Of a stretch of DNA of 64,000 bases, positions 52,396-61,205 are shown piece by piece. The notes below the pieces were generated by a model. That model was not told where the DNA came from and ran no database searches. It was given only the letters and a program-made list of their open reading frames with translations. The position numbers and the translations under genes were made by a program. Position 1 is the first letter of the stretch, and every line of letters starts with the position of its first letter. The stretch comes from Oceanococcus sp041619555 (lineage in GTDB: Bacteria; Pseudomonadota; Gammaproteobacteria; Nevskiales; Oceanococcaceae): positions 92,338 to 156,337 of the forward strand of contig JBFKDQ010000001.1 in assembly GCA_041619555.1 (NCBI GenBank), given 5' to 3'.

Positions 52396-53124
52396 TCAGA
52401 CCTCGTGGACAAACCGCTCGCGGGCGAATCGGATGCGCTCATGGTAGATCCCATTTTCCGCCCGCCGGCCGGCAGCCACGATCATCACCACGACTGCATC
52501 CCTGGGCAGTTTGACGGCCTTGCGCACCCGTGCTTCGTCGAAGCCTTCCATCGGACAGGTATCGAAACCATGCGCCCGAAATCCCAGCATCAGATTTTCC
52601 GCCGCCAGGGCGGTGGATTTGCAGGCCCATAGTCGCATGTCCGCCCGACTGTTCGGCCAGCGTGGCATCGGCCGACTGATGCCCGACATGTCCCGCAGCA
52701 GCTTCTTGAGGCGGCCGAACGGGTCCAGCGGCAGTTGTCCATAGTGCGCCTTCGCGCCCAGTTTGTAGTAGTTCTCGACGATTCGAGGAATGGTTTCCTC
52801 GGGCCAGTGCGCCAGCACCTCTTCACAATGCCGCTTCCAGGTTGCCGTCCGCGCACAGACGATGATCAGTTCGGCCGAGGTCTTTGCGGCATTCTGGTTC
52901 AGGCAGGCCTTGATCAAGGCCGCACGTTTGTCCGGGCTGCGCACCCGATAGAAGTCCCAGGGCTGAAGGTTGGAGGAGTTCGGCGCCAGCAGTGCCATGT
53001 CCAGGCAGTCCTGAACCACCGCCTCGGGAATGGCTTCGGCAGTGAAACGGCGCACGGATCGACGACTGTGCACGACCTTGCGGAATTCTTCCACGTCGAT
53101 CTCTGGCAATTCCGCATGACTCAT
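52396..53124 (-). CDS. Nitroreductase-family FMN oxidoreductase
   Basis: 242 residues. The N-terminal VHSRRSVRRFTAEAIPEAVVQDCLDMALLAPNSSNLQPWDFYRV is the classic FMN-binding start of the family; ALAAENLMLGFRAHGFDTCPMEGFDEARVRKAV follows near residue 185. Members reduce nitro groups, quinones or enoyl compounds with NAD(P)H; the substrate cannot be read. It overlaps the enoyl-CoA hydratase gene by four bases (ATGA). Confidence 0.88.
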   Translation of the reverse strand: MSHAELPEIDVEEFRKVVHSRRSVRRFTAEAIPEAVVQDCLDMALLAPNSSNLQPWDFYRVRSPDKRAALIKACLNQNAAKTSAELIIVCARTATWKRHCEEVLAHWPEETIPRIVENYYKLGAKAHYGQLPLDPFGRLKKLLRDMSGISRPMPRWPNSRADMRLWACKSTALAAENLMLGFRAHGFDTCPMEGFDEARVRKAVKLPRDAVVVMIVAAGRRAENGIYHERIRFARERFVHEV

Positions 53125-53867
53125 TTCAGGAATCCTTCCAGCCGACTCATGCTGTCGTCGATCTCGTATCTTCGACTGGCCTCGTAGGCCAGCCCGGCAT
53201 CCAGCGCGACACCCTCGGTACGTCGGTACAGATCCTTATAGGCCGCCAGGGCCTGCGCGCTATTGGCGATGATCTGCTCACACAAGCCCTGCACAAGGGG
53301 CTCAAGCTCAGCCCGGGGCGCAACATGACTGGCAATCCCCAGATCCAGGGCTTCCTCCCCCCTGACCGTGCGGGCGGTAAACGAGAGTTCGCGCGCACGC
53401 ATGGCGCCCACCCTGAGCGCCAGACGCTGGCTCATGCCCCAACTGGGACGCAGCCCCCATTTGACGTGGGTATCGCCCAGACCCGCCTCGGCCGCCATCA
53501 CGAACAGATCACAGGCCAGGGCGATTTCCAGTGCTCCGGTATAGCAATGCCCATTGACCATGGCGATGACGGGCTGCGGCGCCGCTTCGATGGCCGCGAT
53601 GAGCCGACGCGCTGGTGCATCCAGGATTTCACCGACCGATCCGCCATGCAGCTCCAGTTCACCCAGAGCCTTCAGGTCCACGCCAGCAGAAAAAGCCTTG
53701 CCTGCGCCGCTCAGCACCATCACCCGGACCGAATGGTCCTCCGCCAGGCGCTGCACCTGATCGCCCAGATCTCTGAGCATCGGCGGGGTCAGCGCATTCA
53801 TGTGCTCCGGCCGGTTGAAGCGCAGGCGTGCAACTTCCCCCTGCCGTTCGACCTGAATATCAGTCAT
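53121..53867 (-). CDS. Enoyl-CoA hydratase/isomerase (crotonase family)
   Basis: 248 residues of the crotonase fold. The oxyanion segments SGAGKAFSAGVDLKAL and MVNGHCYTGALEIALACDLFV are present, with GDTHVKWGLRPSWGMSQRL following. One catalytic Glu position is not obvious (LACDLFVMAAEAGLGDT region), so hydratase versus isomerase is open. It heads a three-gene operon with the nitroreductase and the small secreted protein. Confidence 0.9.
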   Translation of the reverse strand: MTDIQVERQGEVARLRFNRPEHMNALTPPMLRDLGDQVQRLAEDHSVRVMVLSGAGKAFSAGVDLKALGELELHGGSVGEILDAPARRLIAAIEAAPQPVIAMVNGHCYTGALEIALACDLFVMAAEAGLGDTHVKWGLRPSWGMSQRLALRVGAMRARELSFTARTVRGEEALDLGIASHVAPRAELEPLVQGLCEQIIANSAQALAAYKDLYRRTEGVALDAGLAYEASRRYEIDDSMSRLEGFLK

Positions 53868-53932
53868 GGATGTTCCTCTGTCGGTATCGGCCTGAATTGT
53901 AACGCGATGACATGGGCCCGCCGCGACCGCGT

Positions 53933-54205
53933 TCAGGGCAACTGAACCTGAATATCAGCCTGGTTTTTGCGAAAAGTCTTGATCCCGACATAAGGCACTT
54001 TCTGCAGATCCTCCGCCCGCCGAAACGGCCCATGCTGCTGCCGATAACGGATGATACGGGCGGCCAGGGCGGGACCCACGCCCTTGAGTTCGCGTTCCAG
54101 TTCCGGCGCGCTCGCCGTGTTGATGTTGACCGGGCCGGCCCACACCGACCCATGGCCCCACAAGGCAAGGCATAGCAACAGCGCTCGCACCACATCGGCC
54201 TCCAT
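53933..54205 (-). CDS. ComEA-like helix-hairpin-helix DNA-binding protein
   Basis: 90 residues. A signal peptide (MEADVVRALLLCLALWGHGSVWA) precedes PVNINTASAPELERELKGVGPALAARIIRYRQQHGPFRRAEDLQKVPYVG, a tandem helix-hairpin-helix as in ComEA. ComEA proteins bind incoming DNA in the periplasm during transformation. With the comM fragment at the other end of the window this hints at natural competence. Small HhH proteins of this sort also occur in non-competent species. Confidence 0.85.
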   Translation of the reverse strand: MEADVVRALLLCLALWGHGSVWAGPVNINTASAPELERELKGVGPALAARIIRYRQQHGPFRRAEDLQKVPYVGIKTFRKNQADIQVQLP

Positions 54206-54347
54206 TTCGTGACGTCCACCTGATCCACTACGTCAAATCGCATCCGTTGCGGACAGCGTCTCGTCACACCCAGATCAAAGTGACGCTCAGGACAAACTGT
54301 GCTTGAATTGGGAACGCGATTTTTTCGCTTTCACCCAGGAGTCCCGG

Positions 54348-55217
54348 ATGAGGCCGAACCCGCAACGCTCACGCATCATTGTGCGTGACCCGGCGTTCGA
54401 TTTTTCTGCTGCGATTTTGTGCAACTGGCACCCCGCAGGCCCTCAGGTCAGTCTGTTTTTCGCCGCCCTCTCAGCATTCTTTCCGGAAGGCGAAAAGTTT
54501 TTCATCCGCAGCGTGCGCTACTATGCCGAAAGCATCCGGGACCCGGCTTTGCGGCAGGAAGTCCGCGATTTCATCGCCCAGGAAGCAATGCACGGTCGCG
54601 AGCACCGCGAGTACAACGCGGCCCTGGATAGGCTGGGACTCCCGACTGCGACTATTGATCGCTTCGTCTACAAAGATCTGTGCTGGACCGAGCGACACTT
54701 TTCACCGAGCGCCAGCCTTGCGGTGACGATTGCACTGGAGCACTTCACCGCGACCATGGCCAGCGTGCTGTTGCGTGAGCCCAGGGCGCTAGGTGCCGAC
54801 GACTCGGAAATCAGCAGACTCTGGCGCTGGCACGCGGTGGAGGAAAGCGAGCACAAAGCGGTCGCTTTTGATGTCTTTGCAGAACAGGTCCCGGGTTGGC
54901 GCGGTTATCTCCTGCGCTGCGCCATCATGCTGCTGAGCAGTGTCCTGTTCTGTCTGGAAGCCGCCGTGGTCCATCTATGGTTCTGCCATCGTGCAGGCTG
55001 TTTGTGGAATCTGCGTGGCTGGGCCAAAGCGACGTCGTATTTCTGGGGCTCACCGGGCCTGTTTCGGCGTATCCTGCACCCGTGGCTAAGATATTTTCGG
55101 CCCGATTTTCACCCCTGGCAGGACGATAACCGAACCGCAATCGAACACTGGAGCAGACTCCAGGACGAAAGAGGCCAACAGGAACGCCGGGACGGATCAC
55201 TGACAGGAGCGCATTGA
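54348..55217 (+). CDS. PF10118-type metal-dependent hydrolase (COG3687)
   Basis: 289 residues. It matches the all-helical family annotated as metal-dependent hydrolases, with likely di-metal ligands spread along the chain: FPEGEKFFIRSVRYY, DFIAQEAMHGREHREYN, IALEHFTATMASVLL and WHAVEESEHKAVAFDVF. The repeated Glu and ExxH elements resemble ferritin-like diiron sites. A hydrophobic stretch (CAIMLLSSVLFCLEAAVVHLWF) may touch the membrane. The ATG at 54348 follows CCAGGAGTCCCGG. The gene overlaps the first acyl-CoA dehydrogenase (TGATG), suggesting a lipid role. Confidence 0.85.
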   Translation: MRPNPQRSRIIVRDPAFDFSAAILCNWHPAGPQVSLFFAALSAFFPEGEKFFIRSVRYYAESIRDPALRQEVRDFIAQEAMHGREHREYNAALDRLGLPTATIDRFVYKDLCWTERHFSPSASLAVTIALEHFTATMASVLLREPRALGADDSEISRLWRWHAVEESEHKAVAFDVFAEQVPGWRGYLLRCAIMLLSSVLFCLEAAVVHLWFCHRAGCLWNLRGWAKATSYFWGSPGLFRRILHPWLRYFRPDFHPWQDDNRTAIEHWSRLQDERGQQERRDGSLTGAH

Positions 55218-56530
55218 TGCCCAAACGGCGACGCGATCTACAGGGCCTGGGTCTGGCGATGCTGAATCGGATCGCCGGCTCCCCGGCGCTGGAAAAGCTG
55301 CACCTGCAAAAACCGGCTGAACAGGCGCTGTTTCAGGCCAGCCGGACCGGCTTCAAGGTCGCCAGCCTGGCTGGCCGACCGCTGCAGACCGTGCGCAAGC
55401 TGCTGGAGCCGGCTCGGCTCGAACAGCAAAGACATGAAGGCCTGTTCGATCTGAGCCTGAGCGATGAACAGACCATGCTGGTGGAAAGCCTGCGTCGCTT
55501 CGCTGATGAAAGACTGCGCAACAGCAGCGCCGATGCCGAGAGTCACAGCGAAGTGTCGGAAGAAACCTGGAATGCGGCGATGGAGCTTGGTCTATGCCAG
55601 ATGGCCGTGCCCGAAGCCCTGGGCGGCGCCGGTAGCGAGCGCTCGCCCGTCACTTCCGCCTTGATTACCGAAGCTCTCGCCTGGGGCGACATGGGCCAGG
55701 CGCTGGCCTTGCTGGCTCCGGTCAGCGTGGCCCACGCGCTGGCCGACTGGGGAAATGCGGAGCAGCAGCTGCACTATCTTTCCGCATTCGCCCAGGAGAG
55801 CCCACCGGATGCCGCCCTCGCCCTGCTGGAACCGACCGCCCTGTACGATCCCGAGCGGCCCGGTTGCCGAGGCCGGGCGCAGGATGGCGGCTGGCTCGTC
55901 AGCGGTGAAAAATCTCTGGTGCCGCTGGGACCCTTCGCCCAGATCCTGATTCTCAGCGCCGATCTGGAAGGGCTGGGTCCACGCCTGATCCTGCTCGAGG
56001 GCGATGCAAATGGGCTGCATTGCCGCAAGGAACCCGCCATGGGTTTGCGCGCCGCCAGCCTGGGTCGGCTGAAACTCAAGGAGGTCACCATCAGCGCCGG
56101 CGCCATCATCGGCGATGAAAACACCCTCGCTCAAGCCGTGGCGCTGGCTCGCCTGGGCTGGTGTGCACTGGCCATTGGCTGTGCCCAAGCCGTCCTCGAT
56201 TACGTCGGTCCTTACGCCAACGAACGTCAGGCCTTCGGGGAACCGATCAGTCACCGGCAAGGGGTGGCTTTCACGATTGCCGACATGGCCATCGAAATTG
56301 AGGCGATGCGCCTGCTGCTCTGGCGTGCGGCGGCGCGCGCCGAACAGGGCATGGAGTATCGTCGGGAGGCCCTGCTGGCGTACCGTTTCTGCGCCGACAA
56401 GGCGATGCAGATTGGCAGTAACGGGGTGCAGATGCTCGGTGGCCACGACTTCGTCAAGGAACATCCGGTCGAGCGCTGGTATCGTGATCTGCGCGCGACC
56501 GGGCTGTTCGAAGGGGGACTGCTGCTGTGA
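55217..56530 (+). CDS. Acyl-CoA dehydrogenase-family protein, unusual subunit
   Basis: 437 residues. About 70 extra N-terminal residues precede the acyl-CoA dehydrogenase fold (about 85-435), with LSDEQTMLVESLRRFADERLR, GSNGVQMLGGHDFVKEHPVERWYRDLRATGLFEGG. The protein stops five residues after FEGG, whereas typical members continue EGTxxIQ and a further helix. The middle FAD-binding motifs are also divergent. It could be the non-catalytic half of a heteromer with the next gene, which it overlaps (GTGA). FAD use is not certain. Confidence 0.85.
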   Translation: MPKRRRDLQGLGLAMLNRIAGSPALEKLHLQKPAEQALFQASRTGFKVASLAGRPLQTVRKLLEPARLEQQRHEGLFDLSLSDEQTMLVESLRRFADERLRNSSADAESHSEVSEETWNAAMELGLCQMAVPEALGGAGSERSPVTSALITEALAWGDMGQALALLAPVSVAHALADWGNAEQQLHYLSAFAQESPPDAALALLEPTALYDPERPGCRGRAQDGGWLVSGEKSLVPLGPFAQILILSADLEGLGPRLILLEGDANGLHCRKEPAMGLRAASLGRLKLKEVTISAGAIIGDENTLAQAVALARLGWCALAIGCAQAVLDYVGPYANERQAFGEPISHRQGVAFTIADMAIEIEAMRLLLWRAAARAEQGMEYRREALLAYRFCADKAMQIGSNGVQMLGGHDFVKEHPVERWYRDLRATGLFEGGLLL

Positions 56531-57732
56531 TCTACCTGGAGGAACCAAAGAAATTTCGGGTACTGATCCATCAGGCACGTCAGGTGGCCACCGAAGTTTT
56601 CCGGCCCAATTCGCGCAAATACGACCGCGCCGAACACGCTTATCCGCGGGAACTCGACATGCTCTCCGCGCTCATGGACGGCATGAATCAAGGCGGCTCG
56701 CGGGATGCCGGTGCAGCCGGCCTGTCACGCGCCAGTGCCGGGGACGGCAAGATCGTCAATGGCGCCAATCTCAGCACCGTGCTTGGTCTGATCGAACTGT
56801 GCTGGGGCGATGTGGGCCTGGCCCTCTCGCTACCTCGCCAGGGCCTGGGCAATGCAGCGATCGCTGCGGTGGCAACGGAAAAGCAGAAACGCGCCCTGGC
56901 GCATTGCTGGGCCGCGATGGCGATCACCGAGCCGGGCTGCGGCTCGGATTCCGCCGCCATCCGCACCACCGCCAGAAAAGACGGCGAAGACTATGTCATC
57001 AATGGCGAGAAGATTTTCGTCACCGCCGGCGAGCGCTGCGATCATGTGGTGGTCTGGGCTTCCCTGGATCCACAACTTGGCCGCGCCGCGATCAAATCTT
57101 TCGTGGTCAGCAAGGACAATCCCGGCATCCGGGTGGCGCGCCTAGAGCACAAGCTGGGAATCCGTGCCTCGGACACTGCAACGCTGGTGCTCGAAAACTG
57201 TCGCGTACCGGCCAGCGCCCTTCTGGGCAATCCGGAAATCGATACGCGCAAGGGCTTCGGCGGCGTCATGCAGACTTTTGACAACACCCGTCCGGTGGTT
57301 GCCGCAATGGCAATTGGCGTCGCCCGCGCCGCTCTGGAACGGTGTCGGGAACTCCTCGCCGATGCCGGCCTGGACGTGGGCTATGACATGCAGCGCTGGC
57401 GGGTGCCGGCAGCGATCGCGCGTTACCATGAACTGGAAGCGGAATGGGAAGCAGCTCGCCTGCTGACCTTGCGGGCAGCCTGGATGGCGGACAACGGGCA
57501 GCCGAATTCGCTGCAAGCCTCAATGTGCAAAGCCAAGGCCGGGCGGGTAGGCACCCAGGTGACACTGCATTGCGCCGAACTCTGCGGCAGCCTGGGCTAC
57601 AGCGAGGACGAATTGCTGGAGAAATGGGCCCGGGATGCAAAGATTCTGGACATTTTTGAAGGCACACAACAGATTCAACTGCTGATCATTGCCCGCCGCC
57701 TGCTCGGAAAATCTTCCGCCGAACTGAAGTGA
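56527..57732 (+). CDS. Acyl-CoA dehydrogenase, canonical
   Basis: 401 residues with standard motifs: MAITEPGCGSDSAAIRTTARKDGEDYVINGEKIFVT (FAD and substrate), TRKGFGGVMQTFDNTRPVVAAMAIGVARAALE, and the C-terminal WARDAKILDIFEGTQQIQLLIIARRLLG containing the catalytic Glu before GT. It oxidises acyl-CoA to enoyl-CoA in beta-oxidation; chain length is unknown. It starts with GTG overlapping the previous stop, so the two subunits are made in a fixed ratio. Confidence 0.93.
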   Translation: MIYLEEPKKFRVLIHQARQVATEVFRPNSRKYDRAEHAYPRELDMLSALMDGMNQGGSRDAGAAGLSRASAGDGKIVNGANLSTVLGLIELCWGDVGLALSLPRQGLGNAAIAAVATEKQKRALAHCWAAMAITEPGCGSDSAAIRTTARKDGEDYVINGEKIFVTAGERCDHVVVWASLDPQLGRAAIKSFVVSKDNPGIRVARLEHKLGIRASDTATLVLENCRVPASALLGNPEIDTRKGFGGVMQTFDNTRPVVAAMAIGVARAALERCRELLADAGLDVGYDMQRWRVPAAIARYHELEAEWEAARLLTLRAAWMADNGQPNSLQASMCKAKAGRVGTQVTLHCAELCGSLGYSEDELLEKWARDAKILDIFEGTQQIQLLIIARRLLGKSSAELK

Positions 57733-57775
57733 TCGCAAGCCTTGCGACTTGCAGGGATAGCAGCGGCCAATTCGT

Positions 57776-57804
57776 TTGACGCACTGCAACAATCCAATTA
57801 AGAT
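57776..57804 (+). promoter_or_regulatory. Sigma-70 promoter of the high-molecular-weight fabG gene
   Basis: TTGACG (57776-57781), a 17-base spacer and TAAGAT (57799-57804) form a near-consensus promoter. The start would be near 57811, leaving a leader of about 100 bases. It means the reductase gene need not depend on the acyl-CoA dehydrogenase operon. Confidence 0.75.
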
Positions 57805-57910
57805 CCATCATGCCTTTATGTCTGATTGCCGCACACGCATACTCGTCGCGCCGATTCAAAGGCCCAATTGACCCAGAACTGCACAACCTGCGCGTTGTGA
57901 GGGAGCACCC

Positions 57911-59275
57911 ATGAGCGATTTTCTATTACGTCTGGCGGAACAGCCAGCTGCCCGATCCGTCATCAAGTCGATCGGCCTGCCGACCCCACAAAAACTGGCG
58001 CGGGCCAAGGGCCCTTACGCCGAGCAAGCCCTGGCGGGACGCCGGATCTTGCTGGGGGCGAGCAACAAGGCTTTCGCCAGCAAGCTGATTGAAGCCGAGC
58101 TCAAGGCGGCCGGCGCTGATCTGGACAAGTCCGCGCCGGCCACGCTGGGCGACGAGCACAAATTCAACGGCCTGGTCTTCGATGCAACCGGCCTGGCCGA
58201 CGCGACCGAACTGCGGCAGCTCTACGATTTCTTCCATGCGGTGATCCGCAAGATTCGCCCGAACGCGCGCATCATCGTACTCGCGCAAGACCCGGAAAAA
58301 GCGGACGGCGTTCACAGCCGAACAGCGGCACGAGCGGTAGAGGGTTTTGTTCGCTCCCTGGCCAAGGAAATCGGCAAGAAAGGCGCTACCGCCAACCTGA
58401 TCAATGTGGAAAAGGGCGCCGAGAATCATCTGGCCGGCCCCCTGCGATTCTTCCTGTCGGATCACTCCACGTATGTGGATGCGCAGGTGGCGACCGTGAA
58501 CAAGCCGAAGAAGGCGCCGACCAGCATTGCTCACCAGCAGGTCCTGAACGGCAAGGTGGCACTGGTCACCGGCGGCGCGCGCGGAATCGGCGCCGCCACG
58601 GCCGCCCGACTGGCGGCCGAAGGCGCCAAGGTCGTGGTACTGGATATCCCACAGGACGCGGAGACGCTGCAAGCCACCGCGGACAAGATCGGCGGTGAAG
58701 CCCTGGCGCTGGACATCACCGGCGCGGATACCCCCGCGCGGATTGTCGAGTATTTCACCAGCAAGCATGGCGGTCTGGACATCGTGATCCACAACGCCGG
58801 CATCACCCGTGACAAGACCATCGCCAACATGAGCGAGAAATTCTGGGACATGGTGCAGGCCATCAACCTGGAAGCCATCATCCGGGTCGACGACGCCCTG
58901 CTGAGCGCCGGCACCCTGAAGGAAAACGGCCGCGTCGTGTGCCTTTCCTCGATTGGCGGCATCGCCGGCAACATGGGACAGACCAATTACGGCGCCACCA
59001 AAGCCGGGCTGATCGGCTATGTGCAGGCCCGGGCTGAAGAGCAGGCGGGCAAGGGCATCAATTTCAATGCCGCCGCCCCCGGCTTCATCGAAACCCGCAT
59101 GACCGCGGAAATGCCGATGATGATCCGGGAAGCTGGTCGTCGCATGAATTCAATGTCCCAGGGCGGTCAACCCGAAGATGTGGCTGAACTCATCTGTTTC
59201 CTGTCCACCCCGGGGGCTGCCGGCATTTCCGGCAACGTCATCCGAGTCTGCGGACAGAGCCTGATCGGCGCGTAA
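57911..59275 (+). CDS. High-molecular-weight 3-oxoacyl-(ACP/CoA) reductase, FabG4 type
   Basis: 454 residues, about twice normal FabG. An N-terminal flavodoxin-like Rossmann domain (about 1-205) lacks catalytic residues. A classical SDR domain (about 210-450) has ALVTGGARGIGAATAARLA, NNAG-type HNAGITRDKTIANM, and the catalytic SSIGGIAGNMGQTNYGATKAG (Ser, Tyr, Lys). Such HMW FabG proteins reduce 3-oxoacyl-CoA with NADH and occur in mycobacteria and some proteobacteria. It has its own strong promoter and terminator. A role in lipid breakdown rather than synthesis is likely from the context. Confidence 0.92.
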   Translation: MSDFLLRLAEQPAARSVIKSIGLPTPQKLARAKGPYAEQALAGRRILLGASNKAFASKLIEAELKAAGADLDKSAPATLGDEHKFNGLVFDATGLADATELRQLYDFFHAVIRKIRPNARIIVLAQDPEKADGVHSRTAARAVEGFVRSLAKEIGKKGATANLINVEKGAENHLAGPLRFFLSDHSTYVDAQVATVNKPKKAPTSIAHQQVLNGKVALVTGGARGIGAATAARLAAEGAKVVVLDIPQDAETLQATADKIGGEALALDITGADTPARIVEYFTSKHGGLDIVIHNAGITRDKTIANMSEKFWDMVQAINLEAIIRVDDALLSAGTLKENGRVVCLSSIGGIAGNMGQTNYGATKAGLIGYVQARAEEQAGKGINFNAAAPGFIETRMTAEMPMMIREAGRRMNSMSQGGQPEDVAELICFLSTPGAAGISGNVIRVCGQSLIGA

Positions 59276-59296
59276 CCTGCATGGCCGATGTTCGGG

Positions 59297-59330
59297 GCCG
59301 GATCACATGAACATGTGATCCGGCTTTTTT
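59297..59330 (+). terminator. Rho-independent terminator after the fabG gene
   Basis: A perfect 13-bp stem (59297-59309 with 59312-59324) and six T residues (59325-59330). It lies 21 bases past the fabG stop, facing the convergent DUF1643 gene. Confidence 0.92.
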
Positions 59331-59358
59331 GCGCGCGACCGACCGTGCACGGCTCGTC

Positions 59359-59856
59359 TCAGAGCGGTCGCGGCTGCTTGGAATACGCCTGATACAGCGG
59401 ATGCACCGGCTCACCTTGCTTGGAAACATCCAGTGCATGCAGTGCAACACCCGCCTCGCGCAGCAGTTGCAGGACCTGCTGACCACGCCCAGCCAGGCGA
59501 CCATGATTGCCCCAGGCCGCAACCGTCAGATCGGCCGTTCTAGCGGCTGCCAGAATCGCCGCGTCATTGTCTTTGCCGACCGGATCGGCACACCGATACA
59601 AAGCCTTGGGATCGGTGCTGCGCAAGGCGAAAATATTGACCACATCGATGCGATCGAAGCCCCACATGCGCGCCCGCCGACAACAGCGCTCAACCGTCGG
59701 GTCATTCTTGAATTCATCCGCCGTTGAAGGATTCAGCATGACCATGCACAGGCGCCGGCTCGGCGTTTCAACGCCCCAGATGCGCCACAGCCGATAGCGG
59801 TACTGCCGGCAGGCGGAGAAAACAGCTTCACTGTGGTTCCAGGGATCGGCACTCAT
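59359..59856 (-). CDS. DUF1643 domain protein
   Basis: 165 residues. It shows the family pattern RLWRIWG, LCMVMLNPSTADEFKNDPTVERCCRRARMWGFDRIDVVNIFALRSTDP and VAAWGNHG, and ends with HPLYQAYSKQPRPL. The function is unknown; it is small, cytoplasmic and scattered in many bacteria. The start MSADPWNH is chosen because upstream sequence has no similarity, although the frame is open. It is flanked by convergent and divergent lipid genes with no evident link. Confidence 0.85.
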   Translation of the reverse strand: MSADPWNHSEAVFSACRQYRYRLWRIWGVETPSRRLCMVMLNPSTADEFKNDPTVERCCRRARMWGFDRIDVVNIFALRSTDPKALYRCADPVGKDNDAAILAAARTADLTVAAWGNHGRLAGRGQQVLQLLREAGVALHALDVSKQGEPVHPLYQAYSKQPRPL

Positions 59857-59971
59857 GCAGGAAAAATCTGTGGCAACGCGTGGCTGGCGGGGCCACATAG
59901 GGATGGGATGACCCGGTACGCGCACGCTGCTATTCTCCGCGGGTCCCGTCAATGATAACAAGGAGACCTCG

Positions 59972-60250
59972 ATGTCTGATCTCAAGAGCGAATTCGAAGC
60001 CACGGTAGAACGCGTACGTTCGGCCCCCGCAGATGGCGATTTCAAACCATCCAACGAAATGAAATTGCAGATGTATGCGCTGTTCCGGCAGGCCAAGGAT
60101 GGTGATGCCAGCGGCAAGCGACCAGGCATGCTGGACCCTGTGGGTCGCTTCAAGTTCGATGCCTGGGCCAAGCTCAAGGGCATGAGTTCCGAGCAGGCCA
60201 TGCAGAAATACATCGATCAGGTCAAGGAAATCGAAGCGCAATACGGATGA
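59972..60250 (+). CDS. Acyl-CoA-binding protein (ACBP)
   Basis: 92 residues, a complete four-helix ACBP. It has DLKSEFEATVERVRSAP, the family-defining MKLQMYALFRQAKDGDASGKRPGMLDPVGRFKFDAWAKLKGMSSEQAMQKYIDQV, with Tyr and Lys residues that bind acyl-CoA. ACBP is universal in eukaryotes but patchy in bacteria. It carries long-chain acyl-CoA and protects it from hydrolysis. AAGGAGA is a strong ribosome site. It is coupled to an alpha/beta hydrolase gene. Confidence 0.95.
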   Translation: MSDLKSEFEATVERVRSAPADGDFKPSNEMKLQMYALFRQAKDGDASGKRPGMLDPVGRFKFDAWAKLKGMSSEQAMQKYIDQVKEIEAQYG

Positions 60251-61137
60251 GCAGAGTTCTGCCCTTTCCCGGCACATTCAGACGTCGGGCAGCCACTGCG
60301 TACCGGACCATCCCGACCCAGTACTGCAGCTACGAAGGCTATCGGCTCGCCTACGAGGTCCATGGTCCGGCTGAAGCGCCACCGATCTTCCTGATTCACG
60401 GCATTCTGCTGGACTCGGCCTGCAACCGGGATCTGGCCAGCGCGCTGGCCAACACCGGCTATCGCGTCATCCTGCTGGATCTTCTGGGCCACGGCCGCAG
60501 TGACAAGCCGGGACATGCCAAGGAATTGCGCATCGATTTCTTCGCCGAGCAATTGCGCACGCTGATGGACCATCTGCAGATCGAACAGGCCGTGATCGGC
60601 GGCGTGTCGCTGGGCGCGATCACCGCTTTGAACTTTGCCGCGCAATGGCCGCAGCGGGTGCGTGCCCTGTTTCTGGAAATGCCGGTCATGGAACGTGCCA
60701 CACCCGCCGCCGCCATGATGCTGGTGCCAGTGCTGGCGACGGTACGCTATGCCGCGCCGATTCCGCGCACGCTGGGTCGCTGGTTGCGCAGACTGCCTCC
60801 GCCGCAAGGCAACCTGCTGCAGATCCTGTACAACGGCCTGACGCAGGAACCGGAAGACATCGCCAGCATCATTCATGGCGTGCTGGTCGGACCGGTGGTG
60901 CCACCGCGGCGTATTCGTCAGCGCCTGACCATGCCCAGCATGATCATCGCCCATGGTGGTGACTGGCTGCACAATATCGAGGATGCCCGCGCCCTGCAGC
61001 GTGAATTGCCGAATGCGGAACTGCACATCGCCCGTTCCATGCTGGAACTCCGGCTGAAACCCGAACGCCTGATGCCGCGCATCCTGAATTTCATGGCCCG
61101 GGTTGAACCGCTGGATGCGGCGAGCCGCAACGCCTGA
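60247..61137 (+). CDS. Alpha/beta hydrolase
   Basis: 296 residues of the alpha/beta hydrolase fold. It has the oxyanion HGILLDS, LLDLLGHGRSDKPGH, and the nucleophile elbow GGVSLGA (Ser121). A late His in GGDWLHNIEDARAL fits the catalytic triad. Substrate class is not clear; esterase, lipase or acyl-CoA thioesterase are all possible. The ATGA overlap with the ACBP gene argues for action on acyl chains carried by ACBP. Confidence 0.88.
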   Translation: MSRVLPFPGTFRRRAATAYRTIPTQYCSYEGYRLAYEVHGPAEAPPIFLIHGILLDSACNRDLASALANTGYRVILLDLLGHGRSDKPGHAKELRIDFFAEQLRTLMDHLQIEQAVIGGVSLGAITALNFAAQWPQRVRALFLEMPVMERATPAAAMMLVPVLATVRYAAPIPRTLGRWLRRLPPPQGNLLQILYNGLTQEPEDIASIIHGVLVGPVVPPRRIRQRLTMPSMIIAHGGDWLHNIEDARALQRELPNAELHIARSMLELRLKPERLMPRILNFMARVEPLDAASRNA

Positions 61138-61205
61138 GCGCAGCGGCAAGCCGCGCCCGCCCTGGCGTCCAAGCTCGCTCAGGCCCATCTGCAATCAGAC
61201 CTGCC

